This document shows, one piece after another, positions 41,628 to 51,632 of a DNA stretch of 64,000 nucleotides. Location: assembly GCF_003843875.1 (NCBI RefSeq), contig NZ_RKRF01000008.1:1-64000 (forward strand), in the 5' to 3' direction. Positions within the stretch are counted from its first letter, which is position 1. Each line of letters opens with the position of its first letter. The notes beneath the pieces are model-generated. The model was not told the DNA's origin. It did not search any database and was given only the letters and a program-made list of their open reading frames with translations. The stretch comes from Aquisalibacillus elongatus (lineage in GTDB: Bacteria; Bacillota; Bacilli; Bacillales; Alkalibacillaceae). A program made the translations under genes and the position numbers.

Positions 41628-42599
41628 CTAACCTATACGAACTCCAACCCCTTGTATTGACTGTTCATACGCCACCTGATTCATACTAGTCACATTTTCC
41701 GAACAATCGGAAGCACGCATGCTCTTACCATCAATCAACATAGCAGGGTCTATTAAACGCAATTTGCCTTGATGATAAAAATCGTAATCGTCATAGCAGA
41801 CTTCAACCTCAACATCAGGGTGAATACTCTCAAGTAATGACAACACCTCTTGAACACCCGATGCCCTTAACAATTCAATCAATTCCTCATCCTGTCCTAA
41901 GAAATCTTCAACCTGAATAATCCCTTTTTCCAATGCAAGCTTCAGGGTTTGAGCTAATCGTTGATTACAAAAAATATTCCGCGGATCTAAGAAGAAATCA
42001 ATCACCTCATGGTAATACGTCTGGCAAAACCACTCAGCGACCTCAACTCTAGTAAGATGCATTTTCCCATTCACAATAGTTAAATCATCTAAAAACGCTT
42101 GCACCTCATCATACGAAATAACCCCATGATGATACATATCCAAAAGCGTATAATCCACACGATCTGCACATAAATCAGGCTGCGGTTGCTCTAGGATTGT
42201 CCACTTGGAATCATCTAACAAAAGCTTCTCATAGCGATAACCGTACTTGTCTAATATAGAGGGAATCTCGGAATTTTTAACAACATCATTAAAAATCTCT
42301 TCATGATAATCCTCGCCTTTATAATCCAAAACAACGTCGATTACGTGCGAAAAAGCCGTATGAGATACATCATGCAAAAGCCCCGCAATTTGTTCTTCAA
42401 TAGACCCGCCAAGCTTTCGAATTAACAACATAACCCCAATCGAATGATCATATCTTGAAACATTCCATTTTGGGTTCACCAAATAACCAGCCCCATTCTG
42501 ATGAACCTCTTTAAGGCGCTGAACAGGCTTACTTAAAATAATCTCTTCTAACACATTTTCAACTTGAAACTCTCCGTAAAGCTCATGATTGATATACAT
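41628..42599 (-). CDS. HD-domain phosphohydrolase
   Basis: 323 residues. The HD motif is present: RYDHSIGVMLLIRKL (first His near 52), LLHDVSHTAFSHV (His-Asp pair near 75-86), and DLCADRVDYTLLDM (Asp near 147). The pattern is like the SAMHD1/dGTPase-type metal-dependent phosphohydrolases. Substrate unknown. Starts 18 bases after the upstream gene in the same operon. Probably cytoplasmic. Confidence 0.85.
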   Translation of the reverse strand: MYINHELYGEFQVENVLEEIILSKPVQRLKEVHQNGAGYLVNPKWNVSRYDHSIGVMLLIRKLGGSIEEQIAGLLHDVSHTAFSHVIDVVLDYKGEDYHEEIFNDVVKNSEIPSILDKYGYRYEKLLLDDSKWTILEQPQPDLCADRVDYTLLDMYHHGVISYDEVQAFLDDLTIVNGKMHLTRVEVAEWFCQTYYHEVIDFFLDPRNIFCNQRLAQTLKLALEKGIIQVEDFLGQDEELIELLRASGVQEVLSLLESIHPDVEVEVCYDDYDFYHQGKLRLIDPAMLIDGKSMRASDCSENVTSMNQVAYEQSIQGVGVRIG

Positions 42600-42617
42600 G
42601 AATCTATCACCTATTTC

Positions 42618-43103
42618 TTAAAACTCAATATCATTCTCCCCGACATACTTTACCTGTTCAGTATCCTCCTGTGACACGCCAACGTTGTACCAAACACGTA
42701 CATCCTGTCCAGGAATATGAGTAATATTACTACCTTCCTCACCAACGTTAACTTTTTCAACAACTGAATCAACCAAGCCATGCACCATTCCAATAGCTTT
42801 ATCAAATAAATACCCTTCGTTGGCCAAACTTTGGTCAAAAGGCAAGCCATCAACGACATCTACCACACGCCAACCAAGCGCAAACTCTTCAGTTTTCGCA
42901 AACCCGTAAGAATCTTCATTGTAAAAAAGTGTATAAGCATAATCGTCCTCTAAGTGTGTCACAACAATATCTTGTGCATCAATTTTACCTTTTTGAATAG
43001 AACGTTCAACGGCATCATTTGGATTCACACTTGCCACAAACTGAAGGTAGATCATATAAAATGTGCCAGCACTGATCAATAGAAAAGATAAAATCTTCTT
43101 CAT
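42618..43103 (-). CDS. Exported or membrane-anchored protein, unknown
   Basis: 161 residues with an N-terminal hydrophobic segment (KILSFLLISAGTFYMIYLQFVASV) that may be an uncleaved signal anchor. The remaining part is soluble, mixed alpha-beta, acidic. Co-transcribed with the HD gene. No known domain recognised. Confidence 0.6.
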   Translation of the reverse strand: MKKILSFLLISAGTFYMIYLQFVASVNPNDAVERSIQKGKIDAQDIVVTHLEDDYAYTLFYNEDSYGFAKTEEFALGWRVVDVVDGLPFDQSLANEGYLFDKAIGMVHGLVDSVVEKVNVGEEGSNITHIPGQDVRVWYNVGVSQEDTEQVKYVGENDIEF

Positions 43104-43215
43104 ACCCGTTCACCGCCCACGGAATCTGTTATAATTGTACTAATTATTCCAAATATTAGTATAAATCTAATTGGACTTTTTGACCATAGTCCCTAGGGTA
43201 TTTTAGGAGGAAAAA

Positions 43216-43908
43216 ATGAGTAAAAAACTAATTATTATTACACTAGCACTTATAACTATTTTATACGGCTGCCAACAAGACGACGTGTCAAAGGCAGAAG
43301 CGGATGTAGAGAATGAACCAGTAGAAGAAAATTCTGATGAACAAATCGAAAGTAATGACGAGGACACACAAGCCAAAGAAGCTAAGCCCATTCACCTCGA
43401 CAGGAATGGTGGTATCAATCGTCTATTTAATAGAATGGATCAATTCGAAATCACACAGGAGTATTACTTAGAACACATAACATTTGAACTATCAAAATAT
43501 GAAATAGCGGTTTTATCAGCTGGACAAGCGGAGCCAGAAATCATTACATCATTTGGTGATACAGATGTCGTTCTCATGGGCGTTCGAAAAGAAATAGGAT
43601 ATAGTACTGGCGAAGAAGAGCTCGTGATTGATGTTGGATTAGCTCACACATTTAAAGAAGAAGGTGGAACGCTATTAACAGACCACGCCATCGCTGAGAA
43701 TATCAACCCACGTAGCCCTGCCGAAATGCGAATTAGAAACGGAGAGGGAAACAGACCCCAGTATATAGGACGTTCATCAGGCGGGGAACACGAAGAAATC
43801 CCAGAAGAACGATTTAGTTGGCATTTGAAATACGAAGAAGTCCAAGAAAACGACACGTGGCAATTTAAGCTTGTAGGATTGAAAGAATTAAATTATCAAG
43901 AGAAATAG
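43216..43908 (+). CDS. Lipoprotein, first of a tandem paralogous pair
   Basis: 230 residues. Lipoprotein signal with Cys19 (ITILYGCQQ). An acidic linker (about 25-58) is followed by a conserved domain from residue 60 (HLDRNGGINRLFNRMDQ; FELSKYEIAVLSAGQAEPEI; GDTDVVLMGV; HTFKEEGGTLLTDHAI). Paralogous to the next protein over its length. Extracellular membrane-tethered. Function unknown. Ribosome site taggagg. Confidence 0.8.
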   Translation: MSKKLIIITLALITILYGCQQDDVSKAEADVENEPVEENSDEQIESNDEDTQAKEAKPIHLDRNGGINRLFNRMDQFEITQEYYLEHITFELSKYEIAVLSAGQAEPEIITSFGDTDVVLMGVRKEIGYSTGEEELVIDVGLAHTFKEEGGTLLTDHAIAENINPRSPAEMRIRNGEGNRPQYIGRSSGGEHEEIPEERFSWHLKYEEVQENDTWQFKLVGLKELNYQEK

Positions 43909-43937
43909 TCATTTCATGAATACGCGGAGGTAAACAA

Positions 43938-44636
43938 ATGAATAAAAATTTAATAATCATTGTAATAGCTTTAATAACGATTTTATACGGATGCCAACAA
44001 GATGATGTAACAACAGCTGAAGCAGATACAGAAAACACTGAGACGGTAGATGAAAATTCATCTGAAGAAACAGGAGAAGAATCATCTGACAAAGCCGATG
44101 AGGAGAAAATAAACCCAAACAACATTGACCGAAACGGCGGAATCCAGCGCCTCTTTGAAAAAGTAGACCAGTACGATTTGGAACAGGATTATTACCAAGA
44201 GACAATCACATTTGAGCTATCAAAATATGAAATGGCTGTCCTAACAGCAGGACAAACTGAACCCAAAATCCTGACAACAGTTGGTGATACAGACGTAGTC
44301 CTCATGGGCGTTGAGAAAGACAGCGGTTATTTAACTGGCGAAGGTGAGCTCGTTGTCGAAGTCGCCTTATTCCACACCTTCAAAGAAGAAGGCGGAACCC
44401 TATTGACCAACTACACGATAGCTGAAGAGGAAGGCTCACTCTACCCAGCAGTGATCAACGTCATGAACGACGACGGCAACGAACCCACTTATATTTTTAA
44501 AGCAAAGGCGGAGGATTACGTCAACATTCCAGAAGAATTCCTCAGATGGCACCTAAGCTACGACGAAGTCCGGCAAAGTGAGAGATGGAGGTTTGAGATT
44601 AGTAAGTTGAAGGTTTTGGGGTATGAGGGAAAATAA
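43938..44636 (+). CDS. Lipoprotein, second of a tandem paralogous pair
   Basis: 232 residues, same architecture as the previous gene: lipidated Cys in ILYGCQQDDV, acidic linker, and a domain with DRNGGIQRLFEKVDQ, TFELSKYEMAVLTAGQTEPKI and TDVVLMGVEKDSGY. High identity to its neighbour shows recent tandem duplication, with strongest conservation in the signal and the domain. The linker is the most variable part. Function unknown. Confidence 0.8.
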   Translation: MNKNLIIIVIALITILYGCQQDDVTTAEADTENTETVDENSSEETGEESSDKADEEKINPNNIDRNGGIQRLFEKVDQYDLEQDYYQETITFELSKYEMAVLTAGQTEPKILTTVGDTDVVLMGVEKDSGYLTGEGELVVEVALFHTFKEEGGTLLTNYTIAEEEGSLYPAVINVMNDDGNEPTYIFKAKAEDYVNIPEEFLRWHLSYDEVRQSERWRFEISKLKVLGYEGK

Positions 44637-44715
44637 TTAATTAATAGATTTGCCGATGTTACCATTATATTAGAGATTATTAAATTTAGTAGATAATTAT
44701 TGAATAGGTGATTCC

Positions 44716-45702
44716 ATGAGCCACAAATCAAAAGTCGGAGAATTGAATGTAAATTATCTTACGGATGAAGAAATCTGGAGGATATTTACGACAGTCTTAT
44801 CAACTAAATCTGTTAAATCATCGACTTATAAGTATGCTTTAATTAAATCTATCATTGAAAACTTATATCAAATTAATGACCATTATGAATTAAGCTATGA
44901 TCAGTTGGCTTATGGGTGTACCAAAGTTTACTGGAATTTAGTGGTTCATCATGATCTTGTAAAACAGAATAGAGGGAAAAACGCTAAAGCTGTTACTGAT
45001 ATCTTAGAATTCCAGAAGAGGTATTCAATACCTAAAGAATTTAGTTTTGATAAAATCAATTCTGAATTGCAACTTAAGTTGGTATCAAAAATAAAATCGG
45101 TTATGAAGACAAATGTTTTCGGAGCTTTGTATGGAGATACCAATGGTCACTTTTATGCTTTTGATCATAAACGTGAATATTTTAAAATAAAGTCCAATGT
45201 TCATCAGTTTATGTTAAAGTATCAGCTTTTACTAGTTCATTTAACCAACTATCATATGGCAAAGATGATTGAGGAATTAAATGATATTCCTAATATTAAT
45301 TATCTATTGGAAAAAGTACAAACCGTAGCTAAAAGAAGTTCTCTAAAACCTTTTGAGGAGATACTTCTCCATTATTTTGAAGCAAGTTGTTTTTATTGTG
45401 GAAAGGATTTATCACGGGAAAATAGTAGAACTGAGGTGGATCATTTTATACCCTGGTCATTTGTGCAGTCTGATCAAATATGGAATCTTGTTTTATCTTG
45501 CCGAGACTGTAACAACTCGAAAAGAGATAAATTACCGGATAGAGGCTATTTAAACTTTATTATTGACCGAAATGAACAGCTAATAGATAGAGTTCAAGAT
45601 CAAAAAGTACTTCATAACTATAAAGACAAAAAGATAGTCATGCTATACGATTATTCCATTCAGAATGGGTTTGATGAGATATGGGTGCCGAAAAGAGGTT
45701 AG
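44716..45702 (+). CDS. HNH-endonuclease-domain protein
   Basis: 328 residues. The C-terminal HNH zinc motif is clear: FYCGKDLSRENSRTEVDHFIPWSF (near 226-250) and NLVLSCRDCNNSKRDKLPD, with CxxC pairs and DH. The first 200 residues are helical and not recognised; they may bind a nucleic acid or partner. It ends with a 4-base overlap against the convergent MazG-like gene. In an accessory region near two helicases, a restriction or defence role is plausible. Confidence 0.78.
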   Translation: MSHKSKVGELNVNYLTDEEIWRIFTTVLSTKSVKSSTYKYALIKSIIENLYQINDHYELSYDQLAYGCTKVYWNLVVHHDLVKQNRGKNAKAVTDILEFQKRYSIPKEFSFDKINSELQLKLVSKIKSVMKTNVFGALYGDTNGHFYAFDHKREYFKIKSNVHQFMLKYQLLLVHLTNYHMAKMIEELNDIPNINYLLEKVQTVAKRSSLKPFEEILLHYFEASCFYCGKDLSRENSRTEVDHFIPWSFVQSDQIWNLVLSCRDCNNSKRDKLPDRGYLNFIIDRNEQLIDRVQDQKVLHNYKDKKIVMLYDYSIQNGFDEIWVPKRG

Positions 45703-46022
45703 TCTTCAACTGATTTCAAGAAGACCTTCCTCTCAAACCCGCCTTTCTTTTCTGCTTTGTTTACCCTGATTTCTTCAACTTCATTAATAGTTCCGCCATG
45801 AATACTTGCTAGTGACTGCAACAGTTCTAAGATATCAGCTAACTCTTCAAGCGCCTCATTATCCTCAGTACTCTCTAAGTATTCGCTTACCTCTTCAGAT
45901 AGTTTTTTCTTTAATTCTTTTTCATAATTAGCTTCATCTAAGGTAACTGTATCTAACTCTTGACCTTGTTCTGTTATTATTTCTGGTATTTTGTCTCGGA
46001 CTAACTTATTGTAAACAGCCAT
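45699..46022 (-). CDS. MazG-like nucleoside triphosphate pyrophosphohydrolase
   Basis: 107 residues with the MazG-like/all-alpha NTP-PPase pattern: YNKLVRDKIPEII near 4-16, then KKLSEEVSEYLE (metal-binding EExxE, near 39-50) and EELADILELLQSL (ExxD, near 59-71). It would hydrolyse non-canonical NTPs. Starts 12 bases after the NERD-helicase stop, so both are co-transcribed. MazG-type enzymes occur in stress and phage-response contexts. Confidence 0.83.
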   Translation of the reverse strand: MAVYNKLVRDKIPEIITEQGQELDTVTLDEANYEKELKKKLSEEVSEYLESTEDNEALEELADILELLQSLASIHGGTINEVEEIRVNKAEKKGGFERKVFLKSVED

Positions 46023-46034
46023 AAATAATCCCCC

Positions 46035-47945
46035 CTAAACGCTATCCCTTTTCTCAATTCTTAATTCATCCTTAATCTCATCCAAATACTCCGTAAACTT
46101 CGACTCTCCAGAATAACTCAAGGACAAATATTTATGAGCACGGGTCATCGCAATATACAGCAAGGCGGCTTCGCGGTTTTCATCTTCTTGTAAGAAAAAT
46201 GGCATGTTGTCGACGTTGACGATGAAGACGGCTTGGAAGTCCAGGCCTTTGCTGGATTCGATGGTGCTGATTTTGACTTGGTTGTCGTTTTTGACGTAGT
46301 TTCGTTTGGATTCTGGGTCTTGGCTAATCCAGTAATGTGGGATGTCTTGTTGTTTTAACGTGTGCTGGATAGTCCCGATATAGTCTTTGGACGACAAGCG
46401 TTTGACTCGATATAGAATGACCATCTCGTCATATGGTACGTTTTCTTTTTCGTGTAATTTCTTGATGATCTGTGAGACCTTTTGCATTTCTTCTTTAAAG
46501 TTGTTGACTTTATAAATAAATGGTTCTGGCCCTTTTCTAGGTGTGGTTTTTGGAGCGATAATATCGCCCTCAAACCCTTGCTCAACCACTTTATCTTCTA
46601 ACATAGAATTTCGTTGATAAAATTCCCAGGCAAACCGAACGATTTGTTGGGTGTTGCGGTAGTTGATTGATAGAATTTTAGACCGTCCTTGAAAGTTTAA
46701 CCCGATATCTTGTATATAAGATCGCTTGCGTTTGTAAATGTCCTGAGCACGATCTTCAACTAATAGTAATGATTGCGTACTTGGATTGAGTAAGTTGCTG
46801 ATTAATTTTAGCCATTCAGGCTCAAAGTCTTGCCCTTCATCAATAAGTACAGCATCGTATTTTTCAATTAGTTGGTTATTTGATTCTAAAGATAAAGTTA
46901 GACTTTCAAGTTGATCCTCACTGATTTTGAGTTTTTGTTTTAGTAAAGCATGGAAGTTAAAGACTTCAATTTTACCAGTTGGCTCATCTGGTTCTTCTTC
47001 ATCAAACAACGAATCTTGGTGGCCTTCTTGGTTAATCTCTTCAACTTTTATATCAATTAATTGTTGTAAGTATCTCGCTAGTGAAATGTTATAGCACAAA
47101 ATCAAGATGTTCCAGTCAGGATTTTCGCGTGCTAGTAAAGCTGCCCGAGTGGCTAAGATTAACGTTTTCCCACTGCCAGCAACACCACGAATTAATCGGT
47201 TTTTATCACCGATGTTTTTGGCGTAATTTTCTTGGTGAATATCCATTGTTTTTAAGTTATGCATGGATAGTAGAATCTGATCCTGATGAGGTACTGGCTC
47301 TCGATAATCAGCGCTAATTCGTACCTCAGGAAGTAGATTTCCGCGAATCGCATTTATGTCATTCTGGCTTAATGGCTCACGTAAGCGGAAGTTGACTTTA
47401 AACATATTTACTATTTTTTCGATTAGAATTTCCTCAGAGAAATCCTCATGGTCTGGGGCAATTTCGTTTCTAGCAAAACAAAATTGAGGACTAATGACGT
47501 TATACAATGAATGTTTCGTCATATCCTCTGTATGTAAACGTGAAAAGACAGCTCCATAACCACAAGGGAACTTTAAGTGATGCTTCTTTTTCCCTTCGGC
47601 ATTAATGAGGTTACTGTCTTGTTTTAAGTGATTCATGATATGGAACGTAAACTCTTCAGCTTTTTTATATGGATTTTTCTCAAATGCTTGTTGCTGATTC
47701 TTTCCGAAAATAACCCACTCATCTTTTGTCGCTTGAACGATCGTCCCAATCGTCCAATCCTTCACTTCAAGCACAACCAACCCGAGATCTGGGCCGATAA
47801 TGACAAAATCAGGTCGTCTGCCGTGAATCTCAGGTTCATAATACACAATATAGTCATCTGGTAGATAATCTTTCAGCGTATGGAACATCACACGCTCACC
47901 AGCTGTCGCGGTTCGCTTTATCGTTGCTGGTACAGTCTGTGCCAT
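46035..47945 (-). CDS. NERD-nuclease-domain UvrD-like helicase
   Basis: 636 residues. N-terminal NERD nuclease-like domain with a PD-(D/E)xK pattern: Asp46 (RRPDFVII) and Glu60-x-Lys62 (VVLEVKDW). Then a superfamily-1 helicase: Walker A GVAGSGKT at 254-261, Walker B AVLIDEGQDFEPEW near 375, and the C-terminal motif YIAMTRAHKYLSLSYSG near 600. NERD-helicases process DNA ends or invading DNA; exact role unproven. Divergent from another helicase gene with a 149-bp gap. Co-transcribed with the MazG-like gene. Confidence 0.85.
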   Translation of the reverse strand: MAQTVPATIKRTATAGERVMFHTLKDYLPDDYIVYYEPEIHGRRPDFVIIGPDLGLVVLEVKDWTIGTIVQATKDEWVIFGKNQQQAFEKNPYKKAEEFTFHIMNHLKQDSNLINAEGKKKHHLKFPCGYGAVFSRLHTEDMTKHSLYNVISPQFCFARNEIAPDHEDFSEEILIEKIVNMFKVNFRLREPLSQNDINAIRGNLLPEVRISADYREPVPHQDQILLSMHNLKTMDIHQENYAKNIGDKNRLIRGVAGSGKTLILATRAALLARENPDWNILILCYNISLARYLQQLIDIKVEEINQEGHQDSLFDEEEPDEPTGKIEVFNFHALLKQKLKISEDQLESLTLSLESNNQLIEKYDAVLIDEGQDFEPEWLKLISNLLNPSTQSLLLVEDRAQDIYKRKRSYIQDIGLNFQGRSKILSINYRNTQQIVRFAWEFYQRNSMLEDKVVEQGFEGDIIAPKTTPRKGPEPFIYKVNNFKEEMQKVSQIIKKLHEKENVPYDEMVILYRVKRLSSKDYIGTIQHTLKQQDIPHYWISQDPESKRNYVKNDNQVKISTIESSKGLDFQAVFIVNVDNMPFFLQEDENREAALLYIAMTRAHKYLSLSYSGESKFTEYLDEIKDELRIEKRDSV

Positions 47946-48052
47946 ATGACGTCACCTACTAACATAAGTTGACACCATTTTAACATAATTTGGCTATTTT
48001 GCGTTGACTTTGGAGCATAAAGAGCCTATTTATCATAAAATTCTAATTTTGG

Positions 48053-48058
48053 TATAAT
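48053..48058 (+). promoter_or_regulatory. Extended -10 of the PLD-helicase promoter
   Basis: TGGTATAAT is an extended -10 with a consensus TATAAT 37 bp before the ATG at 48095. The -35 is not consensus at 17 bp; TTGACT at about 48004 is too distant. Confidence 0.55.
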
Positions 48059-48094
48059 ATATTTAGTTATTTATTGGAAACGGGTGGGTCGCAT

Positions 48095-51000
48095 ATGCTC
48101 AATGAAGGTCTTTATGAAGAAATTATTAATGAGAAGATAAAGAAATATTTAACCGAGATCGATCGGGAGCGTTTTTTAATTGGTAAAGAGCCGATCGATA
48201 AGGAAGAGGCTAGTAAAAAGCTTTCAGCGTATATTTCATACATAACTCGTCAGGCTTTGAGGGTAGTTAGGGATCAGGAAAAGGCAAGTCAATCTTTGCT
48301 TAAACAGATTGAAGTCTGTAATGAAATTATTCATTTATTAAGTCGTGAGTTAGATGAAGAGGAATTTGAGTCACTGCAAATTGCAGACGAAGGTGAAGTG
48401 CTGACTTCACTTTATTCGAAGATTAATTCCGTTAAAAGTTTAGAAGACGATGATCAACTAATACGTCCTGTTACACCAATGTCTGAGAGTTCTTTGTTCA
48501 CTGGCGCGAAAAGTGAGCCGAATATGATGAATGAGTTGAAGCAGGAGATTCTAACATCTGATCGCATTCAAATGCTAGTGTCTTTTATTAAGTGGAGTGG
48601 ATTAAGAGTAATTATTGATGAGTTGAGAGACTTCACAGATAATGGCGGTCATTTACAAGTGATTACGACTTCGTATATGGAAGCGACTGACTATAAAGCG
48701 ATTTATGAATTAAGCCAGCTCCCAAATACCGAAATAAAAGTTTCTTATGACACGAAGCGTACACGCCTGCACGCTAAGGCTTATGTCTTTAAGCGTGATA
48801 CGAAGTTTAGCACAGCCTATATTGGTTCTTCTAATCTATCGAATCCAGCACTAACTTCAGGGTTGGAGTGGAATGTGAAAATTACAGAAAAAGACTCATT
48901 TGACGTGATGAAAAAGGTAGATGCAACCTTTGAATCCTATTGGAACGATGATGAGTTTGTCCCTTTTGATTATGATAGTGACGAAGATCATCAATACTTA
49001 AGAACAATGTTGAAAAAATCTAAACTAGATGAAGAAGAACAGGCTACTGCTTTGTTTGATATCCGTCCTTACCATTACCAGAAGGAAGTATTAGAGAAGT
49101 TAGATGCAGAACGTTCAGTACATGGGCGTTTTCGTAATTTATTGGTTGCTGCAACAGGAGTAGGAAAGACGGTGATTTCTGCCTTTGATTACAAACGGTT
49201 CTTAAAGGAGCATGGCCGTCCAGCTCGATTATTATTTGTAGCCCACCGTGAAGAAATTCTAAAACAAAGTCGCGATACGTTTAGGCATATTTTAAAAGAT
49301 TATAATTTCGGTGATTTGTATGTAGGTCATTATAAGCCAGAGAGTTTAGACCATCTTTTTATAAGTATTCAAAGCCTTAACAGCACTAAGTTGATCGAAA
49401 AAACGAGTCGAGATTTTTATGATTTTATAATCGTAGATGAGTTTCACCATGCTGCAGCAAAGTCTTATCAAGATTTACTAAACTACTATGAACCTAAAGT
49501 TTTACTGGGACTAACGGCAACTCCAGAACGTATGGATGGACGTGATGTAACAGATTATTTTGATGGCAGAATTGCTGCGGAAATACGTTTAACAGAAGCA
49601 ATTGATCACAAATTACTTAGTCCGTTTCATTATTTTTGTGTCACAGATACAGTAGATTTATCCGGGTTGGCGTTTAAAAGAGGTCGTTACGACTTAAATG
49701 AATTAGAAAATGTTTATACGCATAATAAGGTTCGGAGTTTATGGATTATTAAGAGCTTATACAGGTATATAACAGATATAGATGAAGTGAAGGGGTTAGG
49801 CTTCTGTGTTGGTGTAGAGCATGCTAAGTATATGGCTAAGGTGTTTCAAGAGCATGGAATTGAATCGATTGCCTTGCATGGAAACTCTAAAAAGGACACG
49901 AGAGAATCTGCTAAACGCAAGTTGTTGAATGGGGATATTAAATTTATCTTTGTAGCTGATTTATATAATGAAGGTGTCGATTTGCCTGATGTAAATACGG
50001 TACTGTTTTTACGCCCGACAGAAAGCTTAACTGTCTTTTTACAGCAACTTGGACGTGGGTTACGACTTGCTGACGGTAAGGAATGTTTAACTGTATTAGA
50101 CTTTGTAGGTCAGGCACATGAAGATTATAATTTTGAACAAAAATTCCGTTCTTTAATTGGGAAAACCAGACACTCTGTTAGACATTATGTCGAGAATGGC
50201 TTTTCAAGTTTACCAAAAGGAAGTTTTATTGAGCTTGAGAAGGAAGCTAAAGATTATGTGTTAAGAAACATTAAACAACTAACCAACAATAAACAAAATA
50301 TCATTCGCAAGATGAAGCAATTTACGCAGGATACCAACCAGCCTTTAACTCTACGTAACTTTTTAGAATTTTATAATATGTCGGCCTATGATTTTTATGG
50401 TCGAAATGGCGATCGGTCATTTGTAAGGTTATTGGTACAAGCAGGTTTACGTGAAGACTTTCATTATGATCTGGAGAAGAAGATTACTAAGCGCTTGCCT
50501 TACTTACTACATTTAGATTCGGAGAAATTATTGAAGTTTTATCTAAGGTTTATTGATGACTTAGATGTGAGGAATAAAGAAGAAGAAATAATGCTTAATA
50601 TGTTCTATTACACATTCTTCTTGAATGAACCTGAAACAGAAGGATATCGTTCTACTCGGGAAGGTGTCCAAGAAGTCCTAAAATCACCTGAAATGAAAGG
50701 TGAAATTCAAGGTATATTGGAATACAACTTTGAGAAAGTTGAATCTATTGAAAAACAACATGACCTCACATTTGAGACGCCTTTGAGGGTGCATGCTAAT
50801 TATACTAGAGATCAAATTATGGCAGCTTTAGATTATTTTAATGAAGGTCAACGTCCCGAATTCAGAGAAGGTGCTAAACATCTAAAGAGTAAAAATTTAG
50901 ATGCTTTTTTCATCACTCTTAATAAGTCCGAAAAAGACTTCTCACCATCCACTTTATATGAGGACTATGCGATTAACGAAAAGCTGTTTCACTGGCAATC

Positions 51001-51247
51001 ACAATCACAGACGTCCTCTCATTCTAATACAGCTCAGAGGTATATTTATCACAGACAGAATGACCATCAAATTGCCTTGTTTGTTCGTGAATACAAACAG
51101 GAGAACGGTTACACAGCACCTTATGTCTTTTTAGGAACTGCGGATTATGTGAGCCACCAAGGTAGTAAGCCGATTGATTTTGTGTGGAAATTACGTGAAG
51201 AAATGCCACCTTATTTAGTTCCTAAGGCTAATAAGAATATCTTATAA
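48095..51247 (+). CDS. PLD-nuclease-like / SF2 helicase / DUF3427 protein
   Basis: 1050 residues from the ATG at 48095 (gggtgggt upstream). N-terminal phospholipase D-like domain with HxK at 226-228 and GSSN near 244-247. A superfamily-2 helicase follows: ATGVGKT Walker A at 353-359, DEFH box at 448-451, TATPERMDG near 475, motif VI QQLGRGLRLADGK near 645. The C-terminus is DUF3427-type. PLD-DEAD-DUF3427 proteins occur in variable genomic regions and are thought to act on nucleic acid, probably in defence or repair. Divergent from the NERD-helicase gene. Confidence 0.85.
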   Translation: MLNEGLYEEIINEKIKKYLTEIDRERFLIGKEPIDKEEASKKLSAYISYITRQALRVVRDQEKASQSLLKQIEVCNEIIHLLSRELDEEEFESLQIADEGEVLTSLYSKINSVKSLEDDDQLIRPVTPMSESSLFTGAKSEPNMMNELKQEILTSDRIQMLVSFIKWSGLRVIIDELRDFTDNGGHLQVITTSYMEATDYKAIYELSQLPNTEIKVSYDTKRTRLHAKAYVFKRDTKFSTAYIGSSNLSNPALTSGLEWNVKITEKDSFDVMKKVDATFESYWNDDEFVPFDYDSDEDHQYLRTMLKKSKLDEEEQATALFDIRPYHYQKEVLEKLDAERSVHGRFRNLLVAATGVGKTVISAFDYKRFLKEHGRPARLLFVAHREEILKQSRDTFRHILKDYNFGDLYVGHYKPESLDHLFISIQSLNSTKLIEKTSRDFYDFIIVDEFHHAAAKSYQDLLNYYEPKVLLGLTATPERMDGRDVTDYFDGRIAAEIRLTEAIDHKLLSPFHYFCVTDTVDLSGLAFKRGRYDLNELENVYTHNKVRSLWIIKSLYRYITDIDEVKGLGFCVGVEHAKYMAKVFQEHGIESIALHGNSKKDTRESAKRKLLNGDIKFIFVADLYNEGVDLPDVNTVLFLRPTESLTVFLQQLGRGLRLADGKECLTVLDFVGQAHEDYNFEQKFRSLIGKTRHSVRHYVENGFSSLPKGSFIELEKEAKDYVLRNIKQLTNNKQNIIRKMKQFTQDTNQPLTLRNFLEFYNMSAYDFYGRNGDRSFVRLLVQAGLREDFHYDLEKKITKRLPYLLHLDSEKLLKFYLRFIDDLDVRNKEEEIMLNMFYYTFFLNEPETEGYRSTREGVQEVLKSPEMKGEIQGILEYNFEKVESIEKQHDLTFETPLRVHANYTRDQIMAALDYFNEGQRPEFREGAKHLKSKNLDAFFITLNKSEKDFSPSTLYEDYAINEKLFHWQSQSQTSSHSNTAQRYIYHRQNDHQIALFVREYKQENGYTAPYVFLGTADYVSHQGSKPIDFVWKLREEMPPYLVPKANKNIL

Positions 51248-51271
51248 CTGTTACAGACGGGAGATGAAAAC

Positions 51272-51532
51272 GTGGAATACTTTTTAGCGATCAACGTTGC
51301 TCTCGCCATCGTAATGACTCAATTTTATTTATCAAGAAGAAAGCATGTTTATTTGGGCGGGATCATTCCGTTACTTTTTGTGTTGGTAACTTTAAGTTTG
51401 TGGCTTTTAGAGGTTGGTCTAACAAATCTAACAGCTCAAGAGTTAATCAAAGTACTTTTACTAGCATCACTTGTATTACTATCTATTTGGGCCAATGGTA
51501 GAAAGTCTTTGAAAGCTAAAGCTTCTGTATAA
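51272..51532 (+). CDS. Small membrane protein, unknown
   Basis: 86 residues starting at GTG 51272 after gggagatg. Three hydrophobic helices (about 3-20, 28-48 and 56-76) and a basic C-terminus (RKSLKAKASV). It follows the PLD-helicase by 24 bp and may be co-transcribed with it. No family recognised. Confidence 0.6.
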   Translation: MEYFLAINVALAIVMTQFYLSRRKHVYLGGIIPLLFVLVTLSLWLLEVGLTNLTAQELIKVLLLASLVLLSIWANGRKSLKAKASV

Positions 51533-51632
51533 GTTGGACTCCTCCTAATTCAGAACATCAACAATCATTTTCTATAAATATAGGTAATATTTATATATAA
51601 ATGGGTTGGTGCGTTGAACAGGAGGGGATTTT

